Assembly (NCBI GenBank): GCA_029532415.1 | Contig: JAQOTA010000060.1 | Location: 3,906,001 to 3,970,000 of the forward strand | DNA: 64,000 bases | Direction of reading: 5' to 3' | From: Marasmius tenuissimus | Lineage: Eukaryota; Basidiomycota; Agaricomycetes; Agaricales; Marasmiaceae | Part shown: one piece after another, positions 25,372-36,466 of the stretch | Numbering within the stretch: position 1 is the stretch's first letter | Layout of the letters: each line of letters opens with the position of its first letter | Program-made: the position numbers and the translations under genes | The notes under the pieces: model-generated | Databases searched by the model: none | What the model was told of the DNA's origin: nothing | What the model saw: only the letters and a program-made list of their open reading frames with translations

Positions 25372-26948
25372 TTAAACTATCCGGCTCTCGTCGTGTTTTT
25401 CATCAAACACTTCCACTTCTACCTGAGAGTTACTGGAAGAATCATCATGCTGGGGGCGGGAATGAATATCCAGAGTTGTCTGCAATCCCCTATTGTCCCC
25501 CTCCCGTCGAGTTTCACGCCCGGCAAAGTGAATGGAAACCATCTGTTGCACACTGTCAGCGGACTTCTTGTATCCAACCCGGACGATGATCAAGGCAGGT
25601 GCCAGGCCCTGGAGGGTCACAAAATTTATAAATCAATGTGTCGTATAGAAGGAGTATGAGTACTTACCGCCATTAGATACGCGATGGGGTTAAGATCGGC
25701 GGGAATTGTGCCGTGTTGGTCTGGGTCGAGTATTAAAGGTACCACAACTGCCGCAATCATGGCAGTCGGAAACAATATCCCCGACTCAAGGCTACAGAAG
25801 GTCGTGAGGGGAACTGCTCGAGCACTAGTTGACGTACATGATAGCGATAACCTCTTGGTACCTTGCATGGGCTGACATTCCTATGTGACGTCTAGCGTCT
25901 CGACTAATCCACCAAATCCTTCCCGCTAGGGTATAAAACATTAGAATGCGACAAGTTGTGCTATGAGGTTCTAGGCACTTGCCTGCCAGTAGCGACAGTA
26001 TTCCATTGAATACTGCTAGAGCAATTTGGTCCCCATCATCTATCTTCTCACTGATGCGTCTCACATCCTGAAGCTTGTCTGAATCAGATGCCCCAATAGA
26101 TGACATAAATGCAGTTGCAAAGGAGATTCCTGGGTAACAAATTGTTGAACAGCACGGAACTCAAGTGAAACAGTGGCACACACACCATTGAGTATGATCC
26201 CCACAAAGCCCAGAGAAGAAAGTACAATCTTGCTGGATCCCCAGAGGACATAGCACCGATGAATCTGAGGGAAGTAAGAGTCTGGTGTACTTCACAAGAT
26301 TGTATACTCACAAGCATTGTATCAGCCAGTGCACTTTTGAGAAAGTATTAGCACCAAGAAGGATAGTCCCAAGTGAGGCAACCAGGTCTTACTTCATGAA
26401 TGTGGCGGCAAAGACAGTTGTAACACTGGTTGTGAGTATACTTCTATGAGAAAGAGTATGGGATGCTGCAAAAATTCAACAATACGTACTCCCAAAAAAC
26501 CGACAAGCTATCCCAGTGGTCCAAGTAATCAACCAAAGGGTCGAATTCTTGTGTTCTTGCTGCACGGAATTCAATGATGGCCTGATGTGTTATACCAAAT
26601 GTTTGGGATGCAACATAGAGACTTGCAAAGATAAATGATAGGATGGTGCACACACAATATAGCCTTAACCCAGACTGGTCCTTATGGTGAAGGACATGCA
26701 TGCAGAGGCCAAATGCTATGATGTACATCCCTGTTTAGGTGAATGTCAGAATCTAGCCATAGAAGTTGTCAATCAAAACCTCACCGTAAATAAGGAACAT
26801 AGGCTAAAAGAAGGGGCATGTAAGAACATATGAGACACAAGATTGCCATAAATCCACTGACTAAGAGGGTGGCAATTGGCTGGATAAGAACAATCTCAAC
26901 TGTAAGGAAGGGTGCCACAGTTTCCTCGAGGCTATCTTGAGAGGACAT
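25372..26948 (-). CDS. Seven-helix membrane protein of an Agaricomycetes family
   Basis: Exons on the minus strand: 26948-26785, 26730-26490, 26443-26393, 26333-26312, 26264-26186, 26129-25838 (containing a possible GC-AG intron), 25791-25668, 25608-25372. The start is MSSQDSLEETVAPFLTVEI, followed by hydrophobic segments consistent with seven helices. Family-like strings are LWGSSKIVLSSLGFVG, GRIWWISRDARRHIG and ESGILFPTAMIAAVVVPL, and the tail is polar and charged. It resembles a large agaricomycete group of GPCR-like proteins without known ligand. Oddity: exon 1 ends with two spare bases but exon 2 needs one, so the first junction is out of frame by one base. It could be a small indel or an unfound splice site. 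It sits inside the duplicated FMO/F-box interval. Confidence 0.7.
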
Positions 26949-29056
26949 TGGATTACGGAGCGGCCTGAAAAGCACAAGAAAGGGTACTTACCAGAGACCT
27001 CAGTTGAGGGCTTTTATCTGTATGGGGAAGATCCAAAATAGTGACCGCACATCTAGATCAACGTGGTACTGCGGTATTTTGTGAGAGTGCTGTGGATACC
27101 GTGCTCTAAATCTGTCCAGGAACCAATTTCAAATTGGAAGATTTGAACCGCACCACCAGTGGGAGAAGCAACATTGTGGCACTTGTGAGAATAGCCAAAC
27201 AGCCATCAAAGTGTAAATCATGATCAAGATCTTGAGTACCGTGTGTTCCCTGGTACGAAGAATGTCCCCCATCAACTCTATTTTTGAGACTCCCTGCACT
27301 GATACCCCATATAAACCTTGACACCAAAAGGCAGCGTGAGGTGTTCTATCAAATTGCGGTGAACCACTAAGGTAGCTTCCAGTTGTGTTTTGCTCGCAGC
27401 TTGCCTCAATTACTTCGGGCTCTAGGTAAGCAGATTTTGCTGGAACAGCAGTGACCTGCATGTCACCTACTCAATCCGGTGTGATGTGACCTACTGACAA
27501 CCCTCGAGAGTTCGCGTACTTGTTAATCTCCGGGCAAGCCATTAATGCGCTCTCTTCGGGATGTTGGAGACTGCTGAATACAGTGGAAACCTCAGTTGAG
27601 TAAGCATCAGTCCTGTGTCTCGAAAGGCACCCAACACACCCACGCCGCACGGTGAGGTGTCGAGCTATCTGGAGACCTGAGAGGAAAGCCGAAATGACCG
27701 GTTAGATGGGTGCCATTCCATCATAACTACCGTCCCCAACCTTCATATGATAGGGCGGACGGTCTAAAAAGACCGAAGATTCGTGCATAGTTTTTTTTGC
27801 GACATACCGCAGCCCTGTTGGTGGAGCAGAAAGAAGTTGGAGACGATAGCAAGATGATAGTGCTGACCAGTGACCACCGCCTTGATTGCGTCGTACAAAC
27901 TCCACCCTGTCTCTCCCGGCCCTCGCCCTGGGTCGTTATCTCGGGCTTAGTGCGACCGCAGAATCCACTCCGTCTTGGTTAAGTCTTGGAATCGCTGGGC
28001 TACTCCATACGATACACGAAATTAGCCACTCATGATCACAAACAGATGGATGTGAGTCAGGACATTAACCTGGGTCCTGCGGCACAGGAGAACATCGTTG
28101 ATTGACACAGGAATCACGATACGGAGAAGTTCCACAAGCCACAAAGATATTCTCAAGCGGGCTCGCTGAGAAACGGAAGGGGAACGGGCCATTGAATTAT
28201 CTGACGTTGAGGCGAGATTCGGTCTCATTAGCATTGCAAGGGGGCGGTATTCTGATACAAGCCCCACGCTCACAGCGCCCCGAATTTAGAGATGACCTGA
28301 GGGACAATCATCGGAGATAAGAAAGCAAACATCAAAAAAACATAATAAGTACAAGTCTCCCGACCTTGATCAGAATTGCCGAGCGAGCAAGCCTTCTACT
28401 GTAACTTGCTCGCCGCTAGCAGCTTCCAGGTTCGTGATAGGGCGGCCTACGGTCACCAGTCACCGGAATGTTGGGGGGTTGTAGCATTCCCAAAAGACTG
28501 CATCATATAGATGATACTCACACAGTTGACGAGGCTTAAATGTAAAGAGTGAATGTACCGACCGAACCAAGGCGAAGATGGTGGTGGTTGAAGAACAAGT
28601 GCTGGCTCAAGCACCAGTGTGACGAGGTGAATAATGATCCGTGACTAACGTTACTCGCCGCGGCGTTTCTTCTCACTAACATGTCCCTCTCCTACGGTAC
28701 ACGACGACATTGTTTCCTTTAGGAGCCTAACTCAACAGATTACAGGTAATCTCTCGATTTTTTGATGCTCGATTCCCATCAAAATTCTATTTCAACGGGT
28801 CAAAAGCCCAGGATAAATACATGTCCACTGCAAAAAAGCGTTGGACGTTCTTTTTGAAACTGAAACTGAAGCTTGGCCAGCTAGACCTTGTCATATGAGG
28901 ACGAAAAGCGTTGGGCTCGAGGGATAGTCACATCGAGGTATGTCCTATAATCTCGATATATACCCTCGATTCGGCTCGTTACAGCGCATTTTCCGTTTGC
29001 CTGCTGTTGACTAGGCTCTTGGGGGTGCTCAGAATTTCTTGAAATGGAATTCACAT
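26949..29056. other. Intergenic region left of the broken FMO copy
   Basis: About 2.1 kb. Minus-strand open pieces near 27106-27461 include a hydrophobic stretch (ILIMIYTLMAVWLF) that could be an exon of a further membrane gene, but no start, end or splice partner is clear. The rest shows nothing I can name. Confidence 0.35.
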
Positions 29057-29792
29057 GCCGTCCCTCCTCGAATCGTACACAGCCAAACGCATCCCCATCA
29101 TCTCCAACATGCTCAACTTCACAACTGACCTCATGCATCAGGCTTTCTCCCAAAGCGGAACAACCCTCGAATTGATGAAAGATAACAAAGCATTCGACAT
29201 GCGACAGCTCGGAATCAACTACCGTGCCAGCCCAATTGTCGTGGACGAGTACCACATGGGAGCACCGCAGGAATCAGTAGATCCTTACCGTGACGGACAC
29301 GATCTGAAAGCTAGAGCAGGGGACCGTTCACCTGAGGCTTCAGGTCTTGTATGAGTTCGGAAAGGAGAGAAGATCACCGTGGCTTTCTACGACCTCCTCG
29401 ATGTCACCTCGCATACGGTTCTCATCTTTGGTGAACCTGGATCGGATACTCAGGCGATACTTGATCACGTCAAGCCCTACCCACAGGGAACGGTCAAATG
29501 TGTCGTGCTTCCACAGGGCTCAGGTATTTGTCAGGGGTCGTTGGGAAAGGAGAATATTGTTGTGTTGGATCAAGAAGGGCATGCGTACAAGCATTATCAT
29601 GCTCTAGAGAAAGAGCAGCGAATTGTGACGATCAGGCCGGATGGGGTAAGTACTCGGACTGTCCTCGATACATTGTGCTGCCTGGTTTTCAAGTTTGCTA
29701 ACAACTTTTTTATTTAGTACATCGGTGCAGCGGTGCGTGGGCAAGAGGGCTTCAAGCATTACTTGAGTAGGCTACTCGGAACGTCTCAATGA
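29057..29792 (+). pseudogene. FMO 3: truncated flavin monooxygenase pseudogene
   Basis: Matches exons 10 and 11 of FMO 2 and the intron between them (donor near 29644) at very high identity, with everything upstream missing. The frame is broken by TGA at 29352-29354, where FMO 2 has CGA, a C-to-T change at a CpG. A three-base deletion near 29503 keeps frame. The last residues differ (AGT AGG CTA CTC then GGA ACG TCT CAA stop). It has no FAD-binding domain and cannot make an enzyme. It marks the second copy of the FMO/F-box block. Confidence 0.9.
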
Positions 29793-29948
29793 GATGCATC
29801 CTACGCATCATTCGATGGTACAGAAGAAGGAGTGATCAGATCCTTATAAATAGGTCGCTATACTGCTGTCACTATCTGCGCATTTATACATGAATTATAC
29901 ATGAATTTTGAGCGATTCGTTTGATGGGGAAAAACACCTGAGTAACGT

Positions 29949-31692
29949 TCAAACAATAGGATAGGGAGTTCCCATCAAGTTTAAGGAGGTGACAGAAATC
30001 ATCACTCCATGGTCCCTCTCCAAAACCCTCAGCGGATCATAAGTCCCATCTAGAATCGCATCCTTCCATTCGCTCATCCACATAGTCAACTCAACCCGGC
30101 GAAGTGAAACGACAGCTGACCTAGCTGGCATCAAACATCTTGACTGAACCATCTTTACGAACATACGGTCCTCGTGGAAATGCCTTCCATGAACGAAGAG
30201 ACTGATAGAGCGCAATTTCGGAAGAAAAGGTGGAACCGAAGAATCCTTCTTGATCAGCAACCGGTCCAAGAACGCCCTCGTGATAGTCGGGTGAAACGAG
30301 GTGGTATGATCACGACAAAAGCTCAAGAGCTGGTAAGGGGCTTTCGATCGACAGTGTTCGGTGACCACCAATTCCTCCAACAAGGGCGTCAGCTCCAATA
30401 ACGCGAGCAGGTCCTCCGTTCTGACCGGCAGATTCGTGATACTCAAATTTCTGAGGTTACCCCGAGTGTTCGAAACGAAGGATGTCATGACATTTCGAGG
30501 CCAAGCGAAGACGTTGAGGTCGAAGTGGGGATCCTCGGCGTAGATGGTGAGGGAACGTAGAGAAGGGGCTTTGAGTGCAGCGGAGAACGAGCCGATCAAA
30601 GCGTTGCTTGGTTCACCGTCCCAATTGACACAAGCTACGTCGATGGATATGGATTCCAACTCCTTGCATTCCACCGGAGGCTCGGGCTCGTCGGGTTTCT
30701 GGTAGACTGGACAATGGAACGCATCGAGGCCGTCCTCGTTGCACCTGATACCACGGAATGTGAGGGATCGAAGATGTATGCAGCTGCGTATGATATCCGT
30801 CCAGGGAATGTCGGTAGCGACTTCGAGGATGAGTTCCCGAATTGTGGGCATGTAAGGAAGAATCTCTGGGTATTCCTCCGCGTATTCGTAGCTCAGAGTA
30901 AGCGTCGATAGGTTCGGAGCACATTTGAAGACCGATTCGTACGTCATATGTGCAGCGAAGAAGGCCATCGGGATGGAGGCGTGTTCGAGGTTGGGAAGGT
31001 GTGGCCCAGGGTCTTCGTATGCGATCTTCAAGAAAGTATCCTCCACGACGGCATATACTCCACGATGGGCAGAGTCAATGTTGAAGCTACGCCAACGGTC
31101 GGCATGTTCCGCGATGAGAAATAGGAGTGTCCAACACACTGTATCTTGGCGATGTTGACCCTGATGAATGGGGTCTCCTTCATCATGTTCGTTCAAATCC
31201 TTCATATCTGGGCCATCATCTTCGGGAGAAGTGACATAGAAGGATATGGGTGCGTCCTTTGAGCGAATGAGCATGAGTTCGATAGTGGGGTATATTCGGT
31301 CTCGATTCCTGAGATCCACCGCAAAATACGACCAAAGTTCAGGCATCTCCAGGCTGATCATCCTCCACTGTTTGCACACAGCGCTCAGAGCGTGCACTGC
31401 AGACTCCCATACGTCATTGACACCAAAGACATTGTCGTTGATCGAAGAAGAGGTGTGCCGAAATATATGAAGTAGAATTTCTGTCGGGACCCGACCAATT
31501 GGGGAGACATGGGAAGTTTTCAAGCGTCGAATAGCTTCGAGCTCTTTGGCCGACTCGATCGCGTGCTTTTGACATTTTCCAGGTCATCTTCTGGATCCTT
31601 GCCCATCGCTTGGTTGAGCGAGCGAAAATAAGTGAATGTTTTTCGCTCCTGCTGGGACAGCAAAGAGAATTCCTTCATATTCGGTTGTGCCA
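29949..31692 (-). CDS. F-box protein B with N-terminal frameshift
   Basis: A single long frame (31523-29949, 524 codons) carries an F-box-like start (VPTEILLHIFRHTSSS, then VCKQWRMISLEMPELW) and leucine-rich repeats of the fungal F-box/LRR type (LRSLTI, LEELVV, LRRVEL). Such proteins hold substrates in SCF ubiquitin ligases through Skp1. The natural ATG, at 31692 (MAQPNMKEFSLLSQQERKTF), is one base out of frame. Near 31575 the run reads cattttcc, where the relic copy at 25173 reads cattcttcc, so one base is missing here. No splice donor lies between. Without that base the first usable ATG is after the F-box core, so the gene is probably damaged. The homologous intact gene is next door at 32032. 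Confidence 0.75.
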
Positions 31693-32031
31693 TCATGCAG
31701 TGCTATGAGAGATATTTGAGTGAGTTGCATGGTACAGAACTGAGTTGAATACCCGAGCTACGAGCCTGGCCAGGGGTCCCTAAGTGGTGGTGATTGAAGA
31801 CAAGATGTGGTGTTTAACGCGACCTTCCGCTTTGGGCCATAAAAAAATAATAAATCCGTAATTTATCCGATGACTTATGCGATTACCTCTTACCCCTCTT
31901 ACCTTAGCTTAAGTTGAATTCGCGGCGAAAGAGTTGTAGATATATACGTGACCAGATCGCTATATTTGTATTTACAACAGATTTTGTAGCTGCACTCTAC
32001 ACAAGTAAGCACCATACGTACTAACACGTCT
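31693..32031. other. Short gap between two tandem F-box genes
   Basis: Holds the presumed promoter of F-box B and the 3' flank of the next F-box gene, which lies upstream in the same direction. It is AT-rich around 31840-31900. No other element seen. Confidence 0.4.
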
Positions 32032-33855
32032 TCAAACGATCCTCATCGCGGTACCTAGAAACGTCAGGAGGAGGACCGATATCTGCATCCCACGTTCCCT
32101 CTCCAGAGCCTTCAGGGGCTCGTAGATACCATTGAGCAACTCATCCTTCCAATCATGTATGCAGAGTGAGAGCTCAACTCGACGGAGGGGGGCCACATCG
32201 AAGCCAACCGGTATCGAAGATCTCGACCGAACCATTTCTACGAAATCCTGACCTCCATCGAAATGCCTTTCATGAACGGAGAACTTGATGAAGCGCAATC
32301 TGGGAAGGAAGACACGACTGGAAGAACCATCCGAGGAAACTCGAAGACGATTCAAGAACGACTTGGTAACGGTCTGGTGGAACTGATCGGTATGATCCCG
32401 GTGGGGAAAAGTCGTGAGATGGTAAGGGCTCTTTGACCGATGTTCAGCGACCGTCAGCTCCTCTAAAAATGGAGTTAACTCCAATAGCGCCAACAAATCG
32501 CTAACATCCACGGGTAAGTCCTTGATACTCAGGGTTCTGAGTTTGCTGGGCCGTACAGCGGAAACGAATGAGGTGATGATCTCCCGAGGCCAAGTGAATA
32601 TGCTGATGTCGAAATGGGGATCCTCGGCGTACATGGTAAGGGATCGGAGTGAGGGAGCTTTAACGGCGGTAAAGAATGAGCTGAGTAAATCGTAGTTAGG
32701 TTTGCCGTGGAAGTCCAGACAGGCAAGATCGATAGATATCGATTCCAACTCTTTGCATTCGACAGTTGGTTCAGGTTGGTTGGGCTTTTGGTAAAGCGCA
32801 TGATTGCATGAGCCCAGGAGGCTACCATGGCCCTTGTCGCCCCGGTACACGAACGATCTGAGATGGGGGCAACTGCGCATGAGATCTGCCCATGGCATGG
32901 TTGACGTGCCGGCCTCGAGGATAAGGTGTCGTATCTTGGCCATCTGAGGCAGAACCTCCGGGAATTCATCCGAGTATTCGTACTTCAGAGTGAGAGTAGA
33001 CAGATTGGGAGCGTGTTGCATGACCGTCTCGTAAACCGTGGGTGCCCCATAATGGGACATATCGATAGTAGCGCATTTAAGTCTCTGAAAAGGGGGCGGG
33101 TCGACATCCTCGGATACTGAGAAGGTGTAATCCACAGATTCGTGAACCGCTTCATGGAATGTGTCGATGTTGAAGCTGTGCCACCGATCGTCATGTTCGG
33201 CGATGAGATCCATCAATTCCCAGTGAACTCTGTCTCGACGACGCCGAGCCTGATAGGCTGGACTGTCCTCGTCTTCGGTGTCGGAACCCATGTGTGAACC
33301 GTCATCTTCGGATGGAGAGGTGACAAAAAAGGATATAGGTACATCCTTGGAACGTTCGAGCATGAGTTTGACGGCAGGGTACGTCCGGTCTCCATTCCTC
33401 AGATCCACCGCGAAGCTTGCCCAAAGTTCTGGCATAACCAAACTGATCTCCCGCCACTGCTTGCACACCGCGCTCAAAGCATACGCTGTCGACTCCCATA
33501 CGTGACCAACGCCAAAGATATTGTCTTCCATCGAAGATGATGCGTGTCGGAAGATATGAAGCAGAATTTCGGCTGGAACGCGGTATATGATGGAGGAATA
33601 GAGAGGTTTCGAGAGGCGAGCAGCTTCGCGTTGTTTGACGAACTCAATCGAGCGGCGTTCGCATTCATCCATCATCTCTTGCATCGCATTTGCGAGAGGT
33701 TGCTGAGCTGGATTTTCCGCGACGAGAACACCAGTTTCCGAGGTCGAGACCTTGACTCCCATTGCCTGGAAAATTGCTGGAGAACGAAAAAGTGCGAATG
33801 TTTCTCGTTGCTGCCGAGAGAGTAGAGAGAGATCCTCCGTGTTCGACTTTGCCAT
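32032..33855 (-). CDS. F-box/LRR protein, intact
   Basis: One uninterrupted frame from ATG 33855 gives 607 aa. A coiled N-terminus (LLSRQQRETFALF, then MQEMMDECERRSIEFVKQR) leads to the F-box (VPAEILLHIFRHASSS ... VCKQWREISLVMPELW at roughly 90-140). About 400 residues of weak leucine-rich repeats follow. An acidic linker (SPSEDDGSHMGSDTEDEDS) lies in the middle. This is the standard agaricomycete F-box architecture: the F-box binds Skp1 of an SCF E3 ubiquitin ligase and the repeats would pick the target, which is unknown. It is clearly paralogous to F-box B downstream, which has the same layout but a frameshift. No introns, unlike most genes here. Confidence 0.9.
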   Translation of the reverse strand: MAKSNTEDLSLLSRQQRETFALFRSPAIFQAMGVKVSTSETGVLVAENPAQQPLANAMQEMMDECERRSIEFVKQREAARLSKPLYSSIIYRVPAEILLHIFRHASSSMEDNIFGVGHVWESTAYALSAVCKQWREISLVMPELWASFAVDLRNGDRTYPAVKLMLERSKDVPISFFVTSPSEDDGSHMGSDTEDEDSPAYQARRRRDRVHWELMDLIAEHDDRWHSFNIDTFHEAVHESVDYTFSVSEDVDPPPFQRLKCATIDMSHYGAPTVYETVMQHAPNLSTLTLKYEYSDEFPEVLPQMAKIRHLILEAGTSTMPWADLMRSCPHLRSFVYRGDKGHGSLLGSCNHALYQKPNQPEPTVECKELESISIDLACLDFHGKPNYDLLSSFFTAVKAPSLRSLTMYAEDPHFDISIFTWPREIITSFVSAVRPSKLRTLSIKDLPVDVSDLLALLELTPFLEELTVAEHRSKSPYHLTTFPHRDHTDQFHQTVTKSFLNRLRVSSDGSSSRVFLPRLRFIKFSVHERHFDGGQDFVEMVRSRSSIPVGFDVAPLRRVELSLCIHDWKDELLNGIYEPLKALERERGMQISVLLLTFLGTAMRIV

Positions 33856-34524
33856 GATCCAGTGCTAAAAAAATAGTGAGAACGGGTAATAACCCAGGTT
33901 GAAGAGGAAGAACTGTCTGACCTTGCCAGTATCGTCGTGGTCAGAGTCGAAAAGGAGACCTCGAGACGACCCTAAGGGTGGGCCGCGTCGGACCTGTGTG
34001 TGCCTGGTATCGGGCCGTCATCACGTGCCTTGTTTTCTCACCGACGTCGGTCCGGCATCTCCAATCTTCTCCAATGCGGCCATCCGGGTCCTTCATCATC
34101 GTCCGCCCAGCAGCTGTGAGCTTACTCAGTATACATGCTACTGGATTGCAGATGTCTACATTGCCTCTGTAGGCAGCTTCTCAATACGGAAGCTCCGAGG
34201 GCCGCCTCATCACAAAACTTGCACAAAACAGCAGCGAAATACCGCCCACGGTCAACACTGCCAATGTTCATTCAACGAATACTATAGTGTTTGAGACTGG
34301 CAGCTCGATGTGTAAGTCGTTTCACCGCGTATTGCTCTCAAAACTGACAATTTTATGGTTTAAGATCACTAAGCAGCCTTCGCAAGACTCAAGCAAAGCC
34401 GGCGATGCCATGAAAGGAAATACCCTCGGCAAAGCAACGATCACTCACAAATCCTGGTGTGAGCACCCTTCTTAAGGGCCAGTTCTCCGAGCAGGTAGGT
34501 CAGCGCGCTGTTTCAGAACTGCAG
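33856..34524. other. Intergenic region between F-box gene and peroxidase 1
   Basis: Divergent promoters of the F-box gene (-) and peroxidase 1 (+). Open frames here are short and without recognisable domains. Confidence 0.4.
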
Positions 34525-34531
34525 TATAAAA
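34525..34531 (+). promoter_or_regulatory. TATA box of peroxidase 1
   Basis: TATAAAA about 65 bases before the ATG at 34596. The sister gene has the same string, which supports a working core promoter. Confidence 0.55.
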
Positions 34532-34595
34532 GGCTCGCCTCAAGTTCCTGTACTACCCCATCATCTCCCTACATCTCACATCAGCCTCTACGACA

Positions 34596-35692
34596 ATGTT
34601 CAACAAAATTAACATTCTCGTCGCCTTAGCTCTCGCTCAGCTCCTCGTTTTCGCTCCCATGGCCAACGTTGGTGCAACCACGACGACCTCCACAATTCAA
34701 CCTAACCAAGGCTATGACGATCGTCAGACCCATGCATACCAGAAGCCGAAAGCAGGAGATTCGAGGTCTCCTTGTCCTTGGATTAACGCGTATGTTCTCA
34801 TTTCTCGTTCACCATTGTTTGAGTCACAGTCGGATGCTAATAATCGCTCTCAGTCTCGCCAATCATGGTTACATTCCCCGGAACGGAAGAAACATCACGA
34901 TTCCAGTGATGCTGAATGCCGTCGACAGTAAGTTTCCTCGACTCTTACTTTGACATGCGCTTGAGTACTGATCATCGGCGTGTTCTGTGTCAGAGGTCTT
35001 CAATGTACCCCCAGAAGTCATATCCTTGCAAGCAAAGCTCGCAGTTCTGTGCTCGAACCAGACGTTCGGCACTTTCGATCTCGGGGATACTTCTCTGTAA
35101 GCCTCCCACCCCCCAAATTCATTATTTGACACCGAAACCTTTAATCTCGATTTGTCCAGCCACGGTTGCATCGAACACGACTCCTCCATCTCCCGCTCAG
35201 ATTTCAACCTCGGTGACAACACCAAGTTCAACGAAACTTTCTACCAAACACTCGCTTCGAAGAACCCAGGCAAGGATGTCTATGATATCGCAGTTGCCGG
35301 GCAGGTCATGAAGGAACGATTGGCTCATTCGCTCAAGTACAACAACGCGACTGTGAATACCGAAAAGGAGTTTGCACTTCGTTCGACGCAGGGGGCGCTT
35401 TATCTTTTGGTTATGGGAGGGGCTCCGAAGGGGGATAAGGTTGAGGCGCCGAAGAAGTGAGTATTGAATATTTACATGCCTTGGATGTTGCTGATTGTGA
35501 ATATGATTCAGGTTTGTGGATGTGATATTCAGGGAGGATCGGCTCCCTTGGGCTGAGGGGTGGAAGAAGTCGTCGGTGAGGCTTACTGGTGATATTGTTG
35601 GAGCCGTGATTCCGAAGGTTATGGAGGCCGCTCAGCCTTGGAAGGCGACTGGGGGCGCGTATAAGGGTGCTTTACCTATTGTGGTTGGATAG
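34596..35692 (+). CDS. Secreted heme-thiolate peroxidase 1 (chloroperoxidase/unspecific peroxygenase family)
   Basis: Five exons (34596-34789, 34854-34927, 34994-35096, 35160-35456, 35512-35692) give 282 aa. A signal peptide (MFNKINILVALALAQLLVF) precedes the mature enzyme. The proximal heme ligand is Cys60 in RSPCPWINALANHGY, and the distal acid-base motif EHD is at 129-131 (CIEHDSSISRSDF). Length and the PCP-EHD pair fit the short chloroperoxidase-type group. Such enzymes use H2O2 to halogenate, peroxidise or hydroxylate small molecules outside the cell. The sequence after EHD (NPGKDVYDIAVAGQVM) is shared with peroxidase 2. Two NxT/S sequons are visible. The substrate cannot be told from sequence. 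Confidence 0.9.
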
Positions 35693-36351
35693 CTCGATGT
35701 TCTGTGGTATGAACTTCGAGATTAGATGGGTTCAATGATCTTATTTTGAATTGAATATATCTTGATGGAACTTTACAGTTGTTCGTTGATGAGTGTGGCG
35801 CCGGTGTTAAGAGGTTTTCAACCTCGAACCAAGTAAGTTTCGGAAGAGTACTTCGCAGTTTGAAGAGGGGATATGTGCAGAAGGATAATGGGTAATTGGC
35901 AATCCAAAGATTCGCGTGTATCCCTTATAACCGGCGTATCTAACCTGATCAAGCTTTCTCCAGCCTCGGCCTGTACAACCGTTATCAGCCGCCCAGGAGT
36001 TGCGTACCATCTACACCTATCCTCGTTTTATTAAGCTCACTTTCACAGCGCCCACGAGCTAAACCGCACCCTCTCTATTACAACACGGGCCCGCTAGGGT
36101 CGGAAATTTCCCTACACGACGCCTCAAATATCCGAAATTGCACCGCCCCTCGTCATTGTCGAATATCCGGATTCCGAAGTTAAAAAAAGGTCTATTTCGG
36201 TCTTACCGTGTAAGGAAACTCCCGAAGCGCAGTGCGCCACTTTGAGCTTGAATGAACACGCTGGCGCCCATCATTGCACTCATGACCGAGGACCCTGAAT
36301 ACTAGGTTGTTGAGGCGCTGTATAACACTCATACTGATTGTAGTGAGTGGG
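35693..36351. other. Spacer between the two peroxidase genes
   Basis: About 0.66 kb holding the terminator of peroxidase 1 and the promoter of peroxidase 2. It contains the strings ggtcggaaatttccc and ccgaaattgcaccgcccc, of unknown meaning. No gene seen. Confidence 0.4.
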
Positions 36352-36358
36352 TATAAAA
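36352..36358 (+). promoter_or_regulatory. TATA box of peroxidase 2
   Basis: TATAAAA about 109 bases before the ATG at 36467. The leader between them is CT-rich. Confidence 0.5.
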
Positions 36359-36466
36359 ACCACAAGACGGATACTCACTTCTCTCCATTATCCCAGGTTT
36401 TCTTCGTTCTTTATCATCAGTTCTTTGTGCTCATTTTAGCTCCCTGCTTGATCTCACTACTTCGGA

